A stretch of DNA of 64,000 bases from Amycolatopsis umgeniensis (GCF_014205155.1 NZ_JACHMX010000001.1:8680001-8744000), one strand, 5' to 3'; positions 1-8,833 are shown, counted from the first letter of the stretch. Made by a program: numbers and translations. Notes: generated by a model not told the origin, from the sequence alone.

Positions 1-1
1 G

Positions 2-349
2 CGGCACATCCTTCCCCACGTCGGACCGCTGCTGATCGCCAACACCGTGCTGACCGTCTCGGCGGCGATCTACCTGGAGACCGCGCTGGCCTTCCTCGGC
101 CTGCAGGATCCCAGCGTCACGACCTGGGGGACGATCCTGGAACACGCGTTCGCGCGCACCGCGATCAGTTCCGGTGCCTGGTGGGCGATCGTGCCCGACG
201 GTTTCGTCATCGCCGCGGTGAGCATCGGTTGCTTCCTGCTCGGCCGCGCGATCGAAGACGCTCTGAACCCGAGGCTGAAGATCTCGCATCTTTCGGGGCG
301 CCGGTGGCGTGTGCGCGCCCTCACCGTGAAGGGGGCGGACGCCCGATGA
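2..349 (+). CDS. Peptide ABC transporter permease, C-terminal part (DppC/OppC type), truncated by window edge
   Basis: Inner-membrane permease of a dipeptide/oligopeptide importer. The frame is open from base 2 and reads RHILPHVGPLLIANTVL, which matches the EAA-loop region that docks on the ATPase in DppC-like permeases. It continues into two hydrophobic segments and ends in the family-typical ALNPRLK tail followed by a basic C-terminus. The stop TGA at 347-349 overlaps the ATG of the next ATPase gene (ATGA), so the genes are translationally coupled. The N-terminal two thirds lie outside the window. Substrate cannot be read from the sequence; the context (D-aminoacylase, racemase, DD-peptidase-like hydrolase) suggests peptides or acylated amino acids. 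Confidence 0.9.
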   Translation, partial: RHILPHVGPLLIANTVLTVSAAIYLETALAFLGLQDPSVTTWGTILEHAFARTAISSGAWWAIVPDGFVIAAVSIGCFLLGRAIEDALNPRLKISHLSGRRWRVRALTVKGADAR

Positions 350-1314
350 GCGTGTTGGAAGTCAGCGATCTGCACGTGTGGTTCGACCTGCCGCACGGCG
401 GGCAGGTCCACCCCGTCGACGGCGTGAGTTTCGCGCTGGAGCCAAGTGAGCGGTTCGGCCTCGTCGGTGAGTCCGGCTGCGGGAAGACCACCACCATCCT
501 GGCGTTGATGGGACTGCTCCCGGCGACCGCCTCGGTGTCCGGTCAGGTCCGGATCGACGGCACCGACATCCTTGCCGAGGGCGAGGATTCGGTCCGCGGT
601 CACCGCTGGCGGGACATCGCGATGGTGTTCCAGGGCGCGATGAACGCGCTCAACCCGGTCAAGACGGCGGGCTGGCAGATCGCCGAACCGGTGGCCTACC
701 ACGGCGTCGCCCGCGGGAAACAGGCCCGCGAACGGGTCCGGGAACTGCTCGAACTCGTCGGCATCCCCGCCGAGGCCGCGAACCGCTATCCGCACGAGTT
801 CTCCGGCGGCATGCGGCAGCGGCTCTCCATCGCGATGGCGCTGGCGTGCGAGCCGAAGATCCTGCTCGCCGACGAGCCGACGACGGCGCTGGACGTGCTG
901 GTGCAGGCGCAGATCCTCGAACTGCTGACCCGGCTGACCGAGGAACTCGGCATGGCGCTGGTGCTGGTCACCCACGATCTGCCGGTGGTGACGCGGTTCT
1001 GCCACCGGGCCGCGGTGATGTACGCCGGGAAGATGGTGGAGGACGGGCCCGCGGACGAGCTCACGTCGGCGTCCCGGCATCCGTACACCCGGCTGTTGTT
1101 CGCGGCCACGCCCGATCTGTACGGACGGGAGCCGGTCGTCACCATCCCCGGCGCTCCGCCGAGGCTGGACGCCGAGATCACCGGCTGCGCCTTCCGGCCC
1201 CGGTGCGACGTGCCGATGGACCGCTGCGGAGGCGAGCATCCGGCGCTGCGCACCGCCGGGCCCGGCCATCGCGCCGCCTGTTTCCGCAACGAAGAACCGG
1301 TGGAGTCACGATGA
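346..1314 (+). CDS. Peptide ABC transporter ATP-binding protein (DppD/OppD type)
   Basis: 322-aa cytoplasmic ATPase of the peptide importer. Visible motifs are Walker A GESGCGKTT at about residues 41-49, the signature FSGGMRQR, Walker B LLADEPTTALD and the switch histidine in LVTHDLPV. The C-terminus carries the oligopeptide-type extension with paired cysteines (CAFRPRCDVPMDRC). The ATG at 346 is chosen because it overlaps the permease stop and gives the family-normal N-terminus; a longer in-frame extension upstream is a shadow of the permease gene. The end overlaps the next ATPase gene by ATGA. Confidence 0.93.
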   Translation: MSVLEVSDLHVWFDLPHGGQVHPVDGVSFALEPSERFGLVGESGCGKTTTILALMGLLPATASVSGQVRIDGTDILAEGEDSVRGHRWRDIAMVFQGAMNALNPVKTAGWQIAEPVAYHGVARGKQARERVRELLELVGIPAEAANRYPHEFSGGMRQRLSIAMALACEPKILLADEPTTALDVLVQAQILELLTRLTEELGMALVLVTHDLPVVTRFCHRAAVMYAGKMVEDGPADELTSASRHPYTRLLFAATPDLYGREPVVTIPGAPPRLDAEITGCAFRPRCDVPMDRCGGEHPALRTAGPGHRAACFRNEEPVESR

Positions 1315-2129
1315 CCCAGTCCCTGCTCGAGGTCGAGGACCTCGCGATCCACTACCCGGTGCGGCGCGGCCTGTTCCAGGCGCTGGGCAGACGTCCCCGG
1401 AGTGTCGTGCACGCGGTGGACGGCGTCAGTTTCCACCTCGGCCGAGGCGAGATGGTCGCCGTGGTCGGCGCGTCCGGCTGCGGGAAGTCCACCACCGCCT
1501 CGGCGATCTGCGGGCTCGTCCGGCCGACGGCCGGATCGGTCCGGCTCGACGGCGAGGAGATCAGCCGGCTCTCCGAGCGCGGTAGGCGGCCCATCCGGCG
1601 CCGGGTCCAGATGATCTACCAGGATCCGTACGAATCGCTGGATCCGTTGTGCCGGGTCCGGGACATCCTGGAGGAACCGATGCTGATCCACGGCATCGGC
1701 GACTCGAAGGCCGCTCGGGTCACCTTGATCGAGGAAACCCTCGAACGCAGTGGACTGTCCCCGGCCACCGCCTTCCTCGATCGCTACCCGCACGAGCTTT
1801 CCGGTGGTCAGCGGCAGCGGGTCGCCATCGCCGCCGCGCTCGTCCTCGACCCCGATGTGCTGCTCGCCGACGAACCGGTCTCGATGCTGGACGTGTCCGT
1901 CCGCGCCGGGGTGCTGACCCTGCTGGACACGCTCCGCAAGGACCGGGACACGGCGATCCTGATGATCACCCACGATCTGTCCACGGCCGCGCATTTCGCC
2001 GACCGGATCGTCGTGATGTACCTCGGCAAGATCGTCGAGCAGGGGCCCGCCCACGACGTGGTCCACGATCCCCGCCATCCCTACACCAAGGCGCTGCTTT
2101 CCGCCGTGCCCCAACGTGAACGCACCTGA
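1311..2129 (+). CDS. Peptide ABC transporter ATP-binding protein (DppF/OppF type)
   Basis: 272-aa second ATPase of the same importer. Walker A GASGCGKST lies at about residues 53-61, followed by the signature LSGGQRQR, Walker B VLLADEPVSMLD and ITHDLS. The start ATG at 1311 overlaps the preceding stop, which indicates a three-gene coupled operon (permease, D-type and F-type ATPases). It is the last gene of the transporter operon; the following 313 bp hold only palindromic repeats. The usual C-terminal oligopeptide extension is short here, ending soon after HPYTKALLSAVP. Confidence 0.93.
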   Translation: MTQSLLEVEDLAIHYPVRRGLFQALGRRPRSVVHAVDGVSFHLGRGEMVAVVGASGCGKSTTASAICGLVRPTAGSVRLDGEEISRLSERGRRPIRRRVQMIYQDPYESLDPLCRVRDILEEPMLIHGIGDSKAARVTLIEETLERSGLSPATAFLDRYPHELSGGQRQRVAIAAALVLDPDVLLADEPVSMLDVSVRAGVLTLLDTLRKDRDTAILMITHDLSTAAHFADRIVVMYLGKIVEQGPAHDVVHDPRHPYTKALLSAVPQRERT

Positions 2130-2191
2130 TCTCGTGAGTGGTGGGGCAAGGTGGCGGGATGGCACTCTCCGGTGCCCGATACGGGGGTGGG

Positions 2192-2350
2192 GTTGCGAAA
2201 GCCACTTTCGCAACCTTCAGCGTTGCGAAAGTGGCTTTCGCAACGTGTCTTTCTCTCCCGGCCCCAGCGGGTCGTTTGTCTGGGTGTGGGCTCGGGTGTT
2301 GCGAAAGCCACTTTCGGGACACCTGATGTCCCGAAAGTGGCTTTCGCGAC
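2192..2350. repeat. Four copies of a 23-bp palindromic repeat (two pairs) in the 313-bp gap 2130-2442
   Basis: Four related palindromes of the form GTTGCGAAAGnnnCTTTCGCAAC lie at 2192-2214, 2222-2244, 2298-2320 and 2328-2350. Members 1 and 2, and 3 and 4, are also inverted relative to each other, so each pair can form one larger hairpin. Copies 3 and 4 carry GTCCCGAAAG/CTTTCGGGAC variants that change together in both inner half-sites, which preserves pairing. Short palindromes of this kind are dispersed in Amycolatopsis genomes as far as I recall; a role as terminator of the transporter operon or as a non-autonomous repeat element is inference. Apart from these copies I see nothing else in the gap except the ribosome site for the next gene. 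Confidence 0.85.
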
Positions 2351-2442
2351 GTCGCCTCAGGCCACGCGCGACCGAGCCACGTTTGTCTTTCCCTCGATAG
2401 CCGTCCTTACCACGCACGAGACCACTCGAGAAAGGACACACC

Positions 2443-4026
2443 TTGCCCACAGATCTCGTCCTCAGGGGAGGCTCGGTCGTCGACGGCACGGGAGCCCCCG
2501 CCCGCCGCGCCGACGTGGCGATCTCCGGCGACCGCGTCGAAGCCGTCGGGGAGGTTCCCGATTCCGGCTGCCCGGTGCTGGACGCCGAGGGATGCGTTGT
2601 CGCGCCAGGATTCATCAACGTCCTGAGCCACGGCTACGAAACCCTGCAACTGGACCCCCGGGGCCTCTCCGACCTTTATCAGGGGATCACCACGGAGATC
2701 TTCGGCGAGGGACGATCGCTGGGGCCGGTCACCGGCAGGATGGCCGACATCGTCGAGGCTGAACCGCGGCACTACGGCGTCCGGACGAGTTGGCCACGTC
2801 TCCGCGATTTCCTCGCGGAACTCGAAAAAACGGGGGTGGGCCTGAACGTCGGCAGCTTCGTCGGCGCGGAGAACCTGCGGATGCCCTACGCGGGTTCCGA
2901 AGACAGGCCGCTGACCGAGGACGAACTGGCCGCCGCCTGCGCGCTGCTCGACGCCGAACTCTCCGACGGAGCCCTCGGTGTGGGATCCGCGCTGATCTAT
3001 TCGCCGGGAAGCTATGCCTCCACCGAGGAACTGATCGCGTACGCGCGTGTCCTCGCCGAGCACGACGCGCTCTACATCTCCCACATCAGGGGCGAGTCGG
3101 ACAGGCTCCTGGAGTCCGTCGACGAACTCATCCGGATCGCGAGGGAGTCTTCGGCGCGGGCGGAGATCTACCACCTGAAGGCATCCGGCCGCGAGAACTG
3201 GCCCGCGATGAGCAGGGTGTACGAACGCGTGGAGCGGGCCAGAGCCGCCGGGATCCAGGTGACGGCGGACGTTTACCCGTACGAGGCGGGATCCACGTTC
3301 CTTTCGGCGTTCATCCCGCCGAGGTTCCACGTGGGTGGTCACGGCGAACTCGCGGCCCGGATCGCGGACGGCGAGACCAGGGCCGCGATCAAAGAAGCCA
3401 TCGGCAGCCCCGGAACGGACTGGGACAACCTGTACCTCGGATCGGGCGGCGCGGACGGGATCCTCCTGCTCGGCGACGGGGACCTCAAGGGCCGGACACT
3501 CGCCGAGGTCAGCGGCACTCGGGGCGACAGCGACCCTCTCGACACCCTGCTCGACATCGTCGCCGCGCATCCGAAGCTCCTGGTCGCCGAGTTCACCTCG
3601 TCCGAGGCGCATGTCCGGCGCGCGCTCCAGTACCCGTGGGTCTCGGTGTGCACGGACTCGGAGGCCCTCGCCGCGGAGCCGCCGTTCACCGACACTTCCA
3701 TCCATCCCCGCACCTACGGCGCTTTCGCCCGCGTCGCCGGACGCTACGTACGCGAGGGGGTGCTGACCCTCGAGGAAGCCGTGCGGTGCATGACCAGCCT
3801 GCCGGCGGAGAACCTGAGGCTGACCGATCGCGGTGTGGTCCGTCCCGGCGCGTTCGCCGATCTGACGGTCTTCGTGCCCGAGGAAGTCCAGGACAACGCC
3901 ACGTACCTCGAGCCGCACCGTTATGCCGACGGAATGCGCCACGTCCTGGTCAACGGCCGTATCGCGTTCCAGGACGGCAAGCCGACGGGGACGCTCGCCG
4001 GGCGGGCGCTTCGACGGCGTCGGTGA
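2443..4026 (+). CDS. D-aminoacylase-like amidohydrolase (N-acyl-D-amino-acid deacylase family)
   Basis: 527-aa amidohydrolase-superfamily enzyme expected to hydrolyse an N-acyl amino acid. The N-terminus DLVLRGGSVVDGTGAP and the C-terminal LRLTDRGVVRPGAFADLTVF are typical of D-aminoacylase/dihydroorotase-like barrels. The usual metal motif HxH of the first strand is replaced by NVLSHG (residues 59-64). Other likely active-site residues are His214 (ISHIRGE), His244/Lys246 (YHLKASG) and Asp405 (VCTDSEA). The start is TTG at 2443 with AAAGGA seven bases upstream. It lies downstream of the peptide importer and convergent with the PucR regulator gene, close to an N-acylamino-acid racemase, which supports a deacylase role. 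The altered metal site means the exact substrate and metal content are uncertain. Confidence 0.85.
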   Translation: MPTDLVLRGGSVVDGTGAPARRADVAISGDRVEAVGEVPDSGCPVLDAEGCVVAPGFINVLSHGYETLQLDPRGLSDLYQGITTEIFGEGRSLGPVTGRMADIVEAEPRHYGVRTSWPRLRDFLAELEKTGVGLNVGSFVGAENLRMPYAGSEDRPLTEDELAAACALLDAELSDGALGVGSALIYSPGSYASTEELIAYARVLAEHDALYISHIRGESDRLLESVDELIRIARESSARAEIYHLKASGRENWPAMSRVYERVERARAAGIQVTADVYPYEAGSTFLSAFIPPRFHVGGHGELAARIADGETRAAIKEAIGSPGTDWDNLYLGSGGADGILLLGDGDLKGRTLAEVSGTRGDSDPLDTLLDIVAAHPKLLVAEFTSSEAHVRRALQYPWVSVCTDSEALAAEPPFTDTSIHPRTYGAFARVAGRYVREGVLTLEEAVRCMTSLPAENLRLTDRGVVRPGAFADLTVFVPEEVQDNATYLEPHRYADGMRHVLVNGRIAFQDGKPTGTLAGRALRRRR

Positions 4027-4029
4027 CGT

Positions 4030-5640
4030 TCACCAGCCCAGCTGGTCGCCCAGCCGCAACCGCAGCCAGAGCACCAGACGCTCGTCCGGATCGGCGAGGT
4101 CGAAACCGAAGATCTCTTCGGCGCGGGAAAGCCGGTACCGGATCGTGTTCGGGTGCACGGACAGCAGGCTGGACGCGGCCGCGGTGTCGCTGTTGGAGCC
4201 GAGGTAGGCGAGGATCGTGGACGCGTAGGTCGTGCCGTGTTCGAGGTCGTGGGCGCGGATCGAAGGCCCGAGCCTGCGTGGCAGCGCCTCGTGCGCGACG
4301 AGAATCCGGGCCAGGGCCGACAAGGTCGCGCCCGCCCACACCTCGTCGATCGAGGCCACTTGACAGGTTTCCGGTTCGCCCGGCCGTTCGGCGAGCGCCC
4401 GGAGGACGAGATCCGCGTCGGCACGTGAGCTCGCGATCGAGCGCAGGTCGACGGCCACCGAACCGAGACCCGCCCGGATGAGCACCCGCAGCGCGCCATG
4501 GGCCCGCCGGGCGATGCCCGCGACGAGTTCGCGATGCGCGTTCGGCCCGGGCCCGCTCGGCAACAGCGCGTAGACCGTGCCGTCGATCAACGCGCAGCCG
4601 TGTTTCCCGTAGTGCGCTTCGCAATGCAGGCTCACCAGATCGGCGAGGCGGGTGGCCGCGTGGACCGCGAGAACCTCGTCGGCGTCGTCGGAACCGACCG
4701 CGAACGCGGCCACCGCCACTCCGGCGTTCGGGTCAAGGCCGAGTTGCGGGGCCACGGCGGTGACACTGCTGGGATCCGCGAGCAGACGCCGCACCAGATC
4801 CGCGCGTCGGCGCCGGACGGCGTCGTCCGCGGTCCTCGCCGCGAGCAGATGCAGCGCGGCGATGTCCGCGGCGTCGAAGAGCGCCTGTTCGGCCGCCTGG
4901 TCGAGACTGTTTTCGGCATCGACGACCCAGATCGAGCCGAGCACCTCGTCCCCGGCGCGGACCGCGACCCCGAGGCGGGGCAGACCGCCGGGGATGGCTG
5001 GGAACCGGCAGGTGTGCCGAGTCTGGGTGAGCGCCTGGTACTGCTCGTCGTAATGGTCCGGAGCGTCCGGTACCTGGAGCCCGAGGATGCCTTGGCGACG
5101 GCCCTCGTCGATGCCCTGACCGGGCAGCGTCGAGTAGGAAAGGATGCGCCGGTACGGATCCTCGATCGTGGCCGCCCCGCCGACCATGCCCGCGATCGCG
5201 TTGGCCAGTGCGAACAGATCGCCGACGGCCGGGCTCCCGGTGCCTTGCGTGACGCGCGCCGCCGAGGCGAGGGCCGAGGAGATCATCGCGTCGAGGTGGT
5301 GCCAGGCCACGGCTTCGTCGGCGGCGAGCAGGACGAGACCGGACTTTCGCGCGGCTTCGGTCAATTCGGCGACCGGTTCGCCGAAGCTCTTCACCACCAG
5401 ACAGGCATAACCGCCCGCGGCCGCGGAATCGACGAGGTCTTTCGCCCGCGGTTCGGCAGTGCCGACGCCGACGGCCAGCAGGATCGCGTCCTTCACGGGC
5501 GGCAGCGGGGCACGCCGCTCGTGGATGAGCACGCCCGAGACCGGGACCGGCCGCTCCGGCAACGCTGTCAACGGCCGCACCAGGGAAGCGCCCAGTGCGT
5601 CGAGGACCTGTCCGAGATCCGGTTCCTCCGTGTCGAGCAT
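4030..5640 (-). CDS. PucR-family transcriptional regulator
   Basis: 536-aa regulator. The C-terminus carries the PucR-type helix-turn-helix: a segment reading AASSLLSVHPNTIRYRLSRAEEIFG, followed by DLADPDERLVLWLRLRLG. The N-terminal 200 residues resemble the ligand-sensing half of PucR/CdaR regulators, with a GGDEF-like central region. The ATG at 5640 is preferred because AGAGGTGAG lies just upstream; an apparent 340-residue extension beyond it is antisense to the neighbouring acyltransferase gene. The gene is divergent from the acyltransferase/racemase operon across a 93-bp gap, so it probably controls that operon in response to an amino acid or acyl derivative (inference). Its 3' end meets the amidohydrolase gene tail to tail, 3 bp apart. 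Confidence 0.88.
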   Translation of the reverse strand: MLDTEEPDLGQVLDALGASLVRPLTALPERPVPVSGVLIHERRAPLPPVKDAILLAVGVGTAEPRAKDLVDSAAAGGYACLVVKSFGEPVAELTEAARKSGLVLLAADEAVAWHHLDAMISSALASAARVTQGTGSPAVGDLFALANAIAGMVGGAATIEDPYRRILSYSTLPGQGIDEGRRQGILGLQVPDAPDHYDEQYQALTQTRHTCRFPAIPGGLPRLGVAVRAGDEVLGSIWVVDAENSLDQAAEQALFDAADIAALHLLAARTADDAVRRRRADLVRRLLADPSSVTAVAPQLGLDPNAGVAVAAFAVGSDDADEVLAVHAATRLADLVSLHCEAHYGKHGCALIDGTVYALLPSGPGPNAHRELVAGIARRAHGALRVLIRAGLGSVAVDLRSIASSRADADLVLRALAERPGEPETCQVASIDEVWAGATLSALARILVAHEALPRRLGPSIRAHDLEHGTTYASTILAYLGSNSDTAAASSLLSVHPNTIRYRLSRAEEIFGFDLADPDERLVLWLRLRLGDQLGW

Positions 5641-5733
5641 TCTCACCTCTTTGGCCGGTCGCACAAAACATTCACGAATTCTCTGGACCGGCACTCGTAG
5701 GCGCGTGGCCAGTGTGGACGTGAGGCTGTCAGC

Positions 5734-6600
5734 ATGCACCTTCCAGGCAGGGCGCCGCGGGCCGCCCCGGCGACAGTACCCACAGCGGTCCGGGCGAGCG
5801 CCGTCGAAGTCGCCGCACGCGCCGCGACCCGTGCGGGCGTCCGGATTCGGCTGGCCGAAGACTTCGCGGCGGTCGAGGCGGTCTCGCGATTCCTCGCCGG
5901 CGTGTGGCAGACCCCCGAACATCAGCCCCCGCTCGGGGTCGACGCGTTGCGCGCCTTCGCCCACGCGGGCGGCGCCGTGCACTACTCCAGCGACGGCGGT
6001 GAGGTCATCGCGGCCTCCGTGCTGCTGTTCTGCCGACCGGCTTCGCAAGCCGTCTACTCGGTGATCGCGGCCGCCCGCACGAGTGATCGCGGAGTGGGTT
6101 TCGCGCTCAAACAGGCACAGCGGGTCTGGGCGCTCGACCACGGCGCGACCTCGATGGCCTGGACCTTCGACCCGCTGGTGAGCCGCAACGCCCACTTCAA
6201 CCTCGCCAAACTCGGCGCCGCCGCCACCGAGTACCGGGTGAACTTCTTCGGCCCGATCGACGACGGTGTCAACGGGCACGACGAGACCGATCGGCTCACC
6301 GCCGTCTGGCCGCTTTCCGGCCCTTGGCCCGTCCACGTCACCGGACCCGACTTCGCCGTCGCGGACGTCGACGGAGGGTCCGCACCGGACGGCAGGCCGT
6401 TCAGCGCGCGCGACGAAAACGGGTACTGGTGCCGGGTTCCCGCCGACATCGTCACCACGCGCCACCAGGACCGGGAACTCGCCGCGGAATGGCGCGAAGC
6501 CGTCCGCGGTGTCCTGCTGCCGGCTTTCGACGCGGGTTTCACCGCGACCGGGTTCAGCAGATCCGGCTGGTACCGCCTGACCAGGACGGAGCAGCCGTGA
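5734..6600 (+). CDS. GNAT-type acyltransferase (COG3375-like), putative D-amino acid N-acyltransferase
   Basis: 288-aa protein. The region from about residue 35 onward (VRIRLAEDFAAVEAVSRFLAGVW) and the segment with ALKQAQRVWALDHGATSMAWTFDPLVSRNAHFN look like the predicted GNAT acyltransferases that travel with N-acylamino-acid racemases. By analogy with the described Geobacillus kaustophilus route, it would transfer a succinyl or acetyl group from CoA to a D-amino acid. ATG 5734 has GTGAGG about eight bases upstream; the first 30 residues are Ala/Arg/Pro-rich and may be dispensable. The stop overlaps the racemase GTG start (GTGA), so the two are translationally coupled. The substrate is inferred, not shown. 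Confidence 0.75.
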   Translation: MHLPGRAPRAAPATVPTAVRASAVEVAARAATRAGVRIRLAEDFAAVEAVSRFLAGVWQTPEHQPPLGVDALRAFAHAGGAVHYSSDGGEVIAASVLLFCRPASQAVYSVIAAARTSDRGVGFALKQAQRVWALDHGATSMAWTFDPLVSRNAHFNLAKLGAAATEYRVNFFGPIDDGVNGHDETDRLTAVWPLSGPWPVHVTGPDFAVADVDGGSAPDGRPFSARDENGYWCRVPADIVTTRHQDRELAAEWREAVRGVLLPAFDAGFTATGFSRSGWYRLTRTEQP

Positions 6601-7706
6601 AAATCGAACTCGTCGAACTCCTGGAGGTCCGCCTTCCGCTAGTCCGTCCATTCAGGACCTCGTGCGGAATCGACACCGAGCGGCGCACCATGCTGCTGCA
6701 CGTGGTGACGGATGCCGCCGAAGGCTGGGCGGAGTTCGGCGGCGACCCCGAACCGATGTACAGCCCGGAGTTCGCCGCAGGTGCCGAACGAGTCCTGGCC
6801 GATCACCTCGTGCCGAGGGTCGCCGCGCTGGACCGGCTGACCGCCGCCCGCCTCGCCGGCGCGATGGCCCCGGTCAAAGGGAATCCCATGGCCAAGGCGC
6901 TGCTCGAAACGGCGATCCTCGACGCCGAATGCCGCGCGCACGCGATGCCACTGGCGACCTACCTGGGCGCGGTGCGCGACCGTGTCGCCGCGGGGGTGTC
7001 CGTCGGGATCACGGACACGATCGCGGATCTGCTGGAAACGGTGTCCGGCTACCTGGAGCAGGGTTACGTCCGGATCAAGCTCAAGATCGAACCGGGCTGG
7101 GACCTCGAACCCGTTCGCGCGGTCCGCCGCGAGTTCGGCGACGAGGTGGCGCTGCAGGTCGACGCGAACACCGCCTACTCGCTCACCGACGCCGAACACC
7201 TGCGCGGGCTCGACGACTTCGGCCTCGTCCAGATCGAGCAACCGCTCGCGGAAGACGATCTGCGCGGTCATGCCGAGCTCGCGAAACTCCTGCGCACACC
7301 CCTCTGTCTCGACGAGTCGATCCACTCCGCGCGCGACGCCGCCACCGCGATCGCCTTGGGCGCCTGCCGCATCGTCAACATCAAACCCAGCCGGGTCGGG
7401 GGCTACCTCGAGGCCCGGCGGATCCACGATGTCTGTGTCGCGCAAGGGATCCCCGTCTGGTGCGGGGGAATGCTGGAGACCGGTGTCGGCCGCGCGCAGA
7501 ACCTCGCGCTCGCCGCGCTGCCCGGATTCGTGCTGCCGAACGACATCTCCGCCTCCAGCCGTTACTACGCCGAGGATCTCACCGACGCGTTCCGGCTCGA
7601 CGGCGGCTCACTGTCCGTTCCGGACGGTCCGGGCAGCGGCGTGACCGTCCTGCCCGCCGTGCTCGGCCGCCACACCGTCAGGACGCGGAAGTTGTCTGTC
7701 CGCTGA
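6597..7706 (+). CDS. N-succinyl/N-acylamino acid racemase, o-succinylbenzoate synthase family
   Basis: 369-aa enolase-superfamily enzyme of the MenC/NSAR subgroup. Catalytic residues align with those known for the Amycolatopsis T-1-60 enzyme: Lys161 and Lys163 (RIKLKIEPGWD), metal ligands Asp189 (LQVDANTAYS), Glu214 (QIEQPL) and Asp239 (CLDES), and Lys263 (NIKPSRVGGY). It should interconvert the D and L forms of N-acyl amino acids; the same fold can make o-succinylbenzoate for menaquinone, but no men genes are nearby. GTG 6597 overlaps the acyltransferase stop. The following serine hydrolase gene starts 11 bp after its stop, so an operon is likely. Confidence 0.93.
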   Translation: MKIELVELLEVRLPLVRPFRTSCGIDTERRTMLLHVVTDAAEGWAEFGGDPEPMYSPEFAAGAERVLADHLVPRVAALDRLTAARLAGAMAPVKGNPMAKALLETAILDAECRAHAMPLATYLGAVRDRVAAGVSVGITDTIADLLETVSGYLEQGYVRIKLKIEPGWDLEPVRAVRREFGDEVALQVDANTAYSLTDAEHLRGLDDFGLVQIEQPLAEDDLRGHAELAKLLRTPLCLDESIHSARDAATAIALGACRIVNIKPSRVGGYLEARRIHDVCVAQGIPVWCGGMLETGVGRAQNLALAALPGFVLPNDISASSRYYAEDLTDAFRLDGGSLSVPDGPGSGVTVLPAVLGRHTVRTRKLSVR

Positions 7707-7717
7707 AAGGAGAAATC

Positions 7718-8833
7718 ATGCGAGGTTGGACCAGTGTCGCCGCGACCTTGGCGGTCACGGCTTCTTTGGTGGCGGTGCCCGTCGCGTCGGCCGCCGCGCC
7801 GCGATGTGACCCCAAGCCCATCCAGACAGCGTTGGGAGCGTTGAAGAAAGTCGGTGTCCCAGGGGTCGTCGTGACGGTGAAGAGCCCGCGCTGCGGCGTC
7901 TGGACCGGCGGTGTCGGCGTCGCCGACCGGGCGACGGGACGCAAGGTCACCGGCGGCGAACACAGCCGGATCGGCAGCAACACCAAGACCTGGACGGCCA
8001 CCGTCGTGCTCCAGCTCGTCGGTGAAGGCAAGATCGATCTCGACGACACCGTCGAGGACTTCTTCCCGAAACTCATCCGCACCAAGGATTACGACGGGCG
8101 GAAGATCACGGTCCGGCAGCTTCTCCAGCAGACCAGCGGCCTGCCCGACTTCCTCGACGCGCCGTTCTGGGAAGACGAGGAGGCGCACCGCTGGGATCAC
8201 ATCGAGCCCATGCGGACGGTCCGGCAGGCGCTGGCCCTGCCCCCGCCCGATGACCGGGCCCCGTCGGGCTTCGCCTACTCCAACACCAACTACAACCTGG
8301 CGGGCTTGATCGTCACGAAGGTCACCGGCCGCGACATCGGCACCGAGATCACGCAACGGATCATCAGACCCCTGGGCCTGTGCGGCACCAGCTGGCCCGG
8401 CGACCGGACCACGCTCCCCAAGCCGGAGCTGCGGAGCTATGTGAACAGGGACGGGGTTCTGGCCGACAGGACGGAATGGAACACGTCCGACGCCGACGCG
8501 TCGGGAGCGCTGATCTCGACGGGCGCCGACGCGACAGTCTTCTGGAACGCGTTGCTGACCGGGAAACTGCTGGCGCCCGCCCAGCTCGCCGAGATGAAGA
8601 AGACCGTCGATGACGGTTCGGGTGAGGGCTACGGCCTGGGCGTCGAGCGCTACGAGCTCACTCCTGGCCTCGTCACCTGGGGCCACAGTGGCGGTATGCC
8701 CGGCGGTCACGAGTTCCGCAACGCCGTCACCGAAGACGGCGAGCGGTCCGTGACCTTCCTGATCAACACGGACGAGTACAAGTGGCAGGACGTCGACGTC
8801 GCCATCGGCGACCTCATCCGCGACATCCGCTGA
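7718..8833 (+). CDS. Secreted serine hydrolase, class C beta-lactamase / DD-peptidase-like
   Basis: 371-aa exported enzyme. A signal peptide covers about residues 1-27 (hydrophobic core ending VASAAAP). The penicillin-recognising motifs are present: SxxK as Ser87-Asn-Thr-Lys90, YxN as Tyr187-Ser-Asn189, and the third-box HSG in WGHSGGMPGG. This matches Streptomyces R61-type DD-carboxypeptidases and D-amino-acid-specific peptidases rather than a classical AmpC. A strong ribosome site GAAAGGAG precedes ATG 7718. Its position directly after the racemase suggests that it frees D-amino acids from extracellular peptides or peptidoglycan for uptake by the upstream importer (inference). Confidence 0.88.
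   Translation: MRGWTSVAATLAVTASLVAVPVASAAAPRCDPKPIQTALGALKKVGVPGVVVTVKSPRCGVWTGGVGVADRATGRKVTGGEHSRIGSNTKTWTATVVLQLVGEGKIDLDDTVEDFFPKLIRTKDYDGRKITVRQLLQQTSGLPDFLDAPFWEDEEAHRWDHIEPMRTVRQALALPPPDDRAPSGFAYSNTNYNLAGLIVTKVTGRDIGTEITQRIIRPLGLCGTSWPGDRTTLPKPELRSYVNRDGVLADRTEWNTSDADASGALISTGADATVFWNALLTGKLLAPAQLAEMKKTVDDGSGEGYGLGVERYELTPGLVTWGHSGGMPGGHEFRNAVTEDGERSVTFLINTDEYKWQDVDVAIGDLIRDIR

Noticed and set aside
5641..6651. N-terminal extension of the PucR frame on the minus strand
   Set aside because: It is antisense to the acyltransferase gene and lies upstream of an ATG with a good ribosome site; the composition reflects GC-rich codon shadows.
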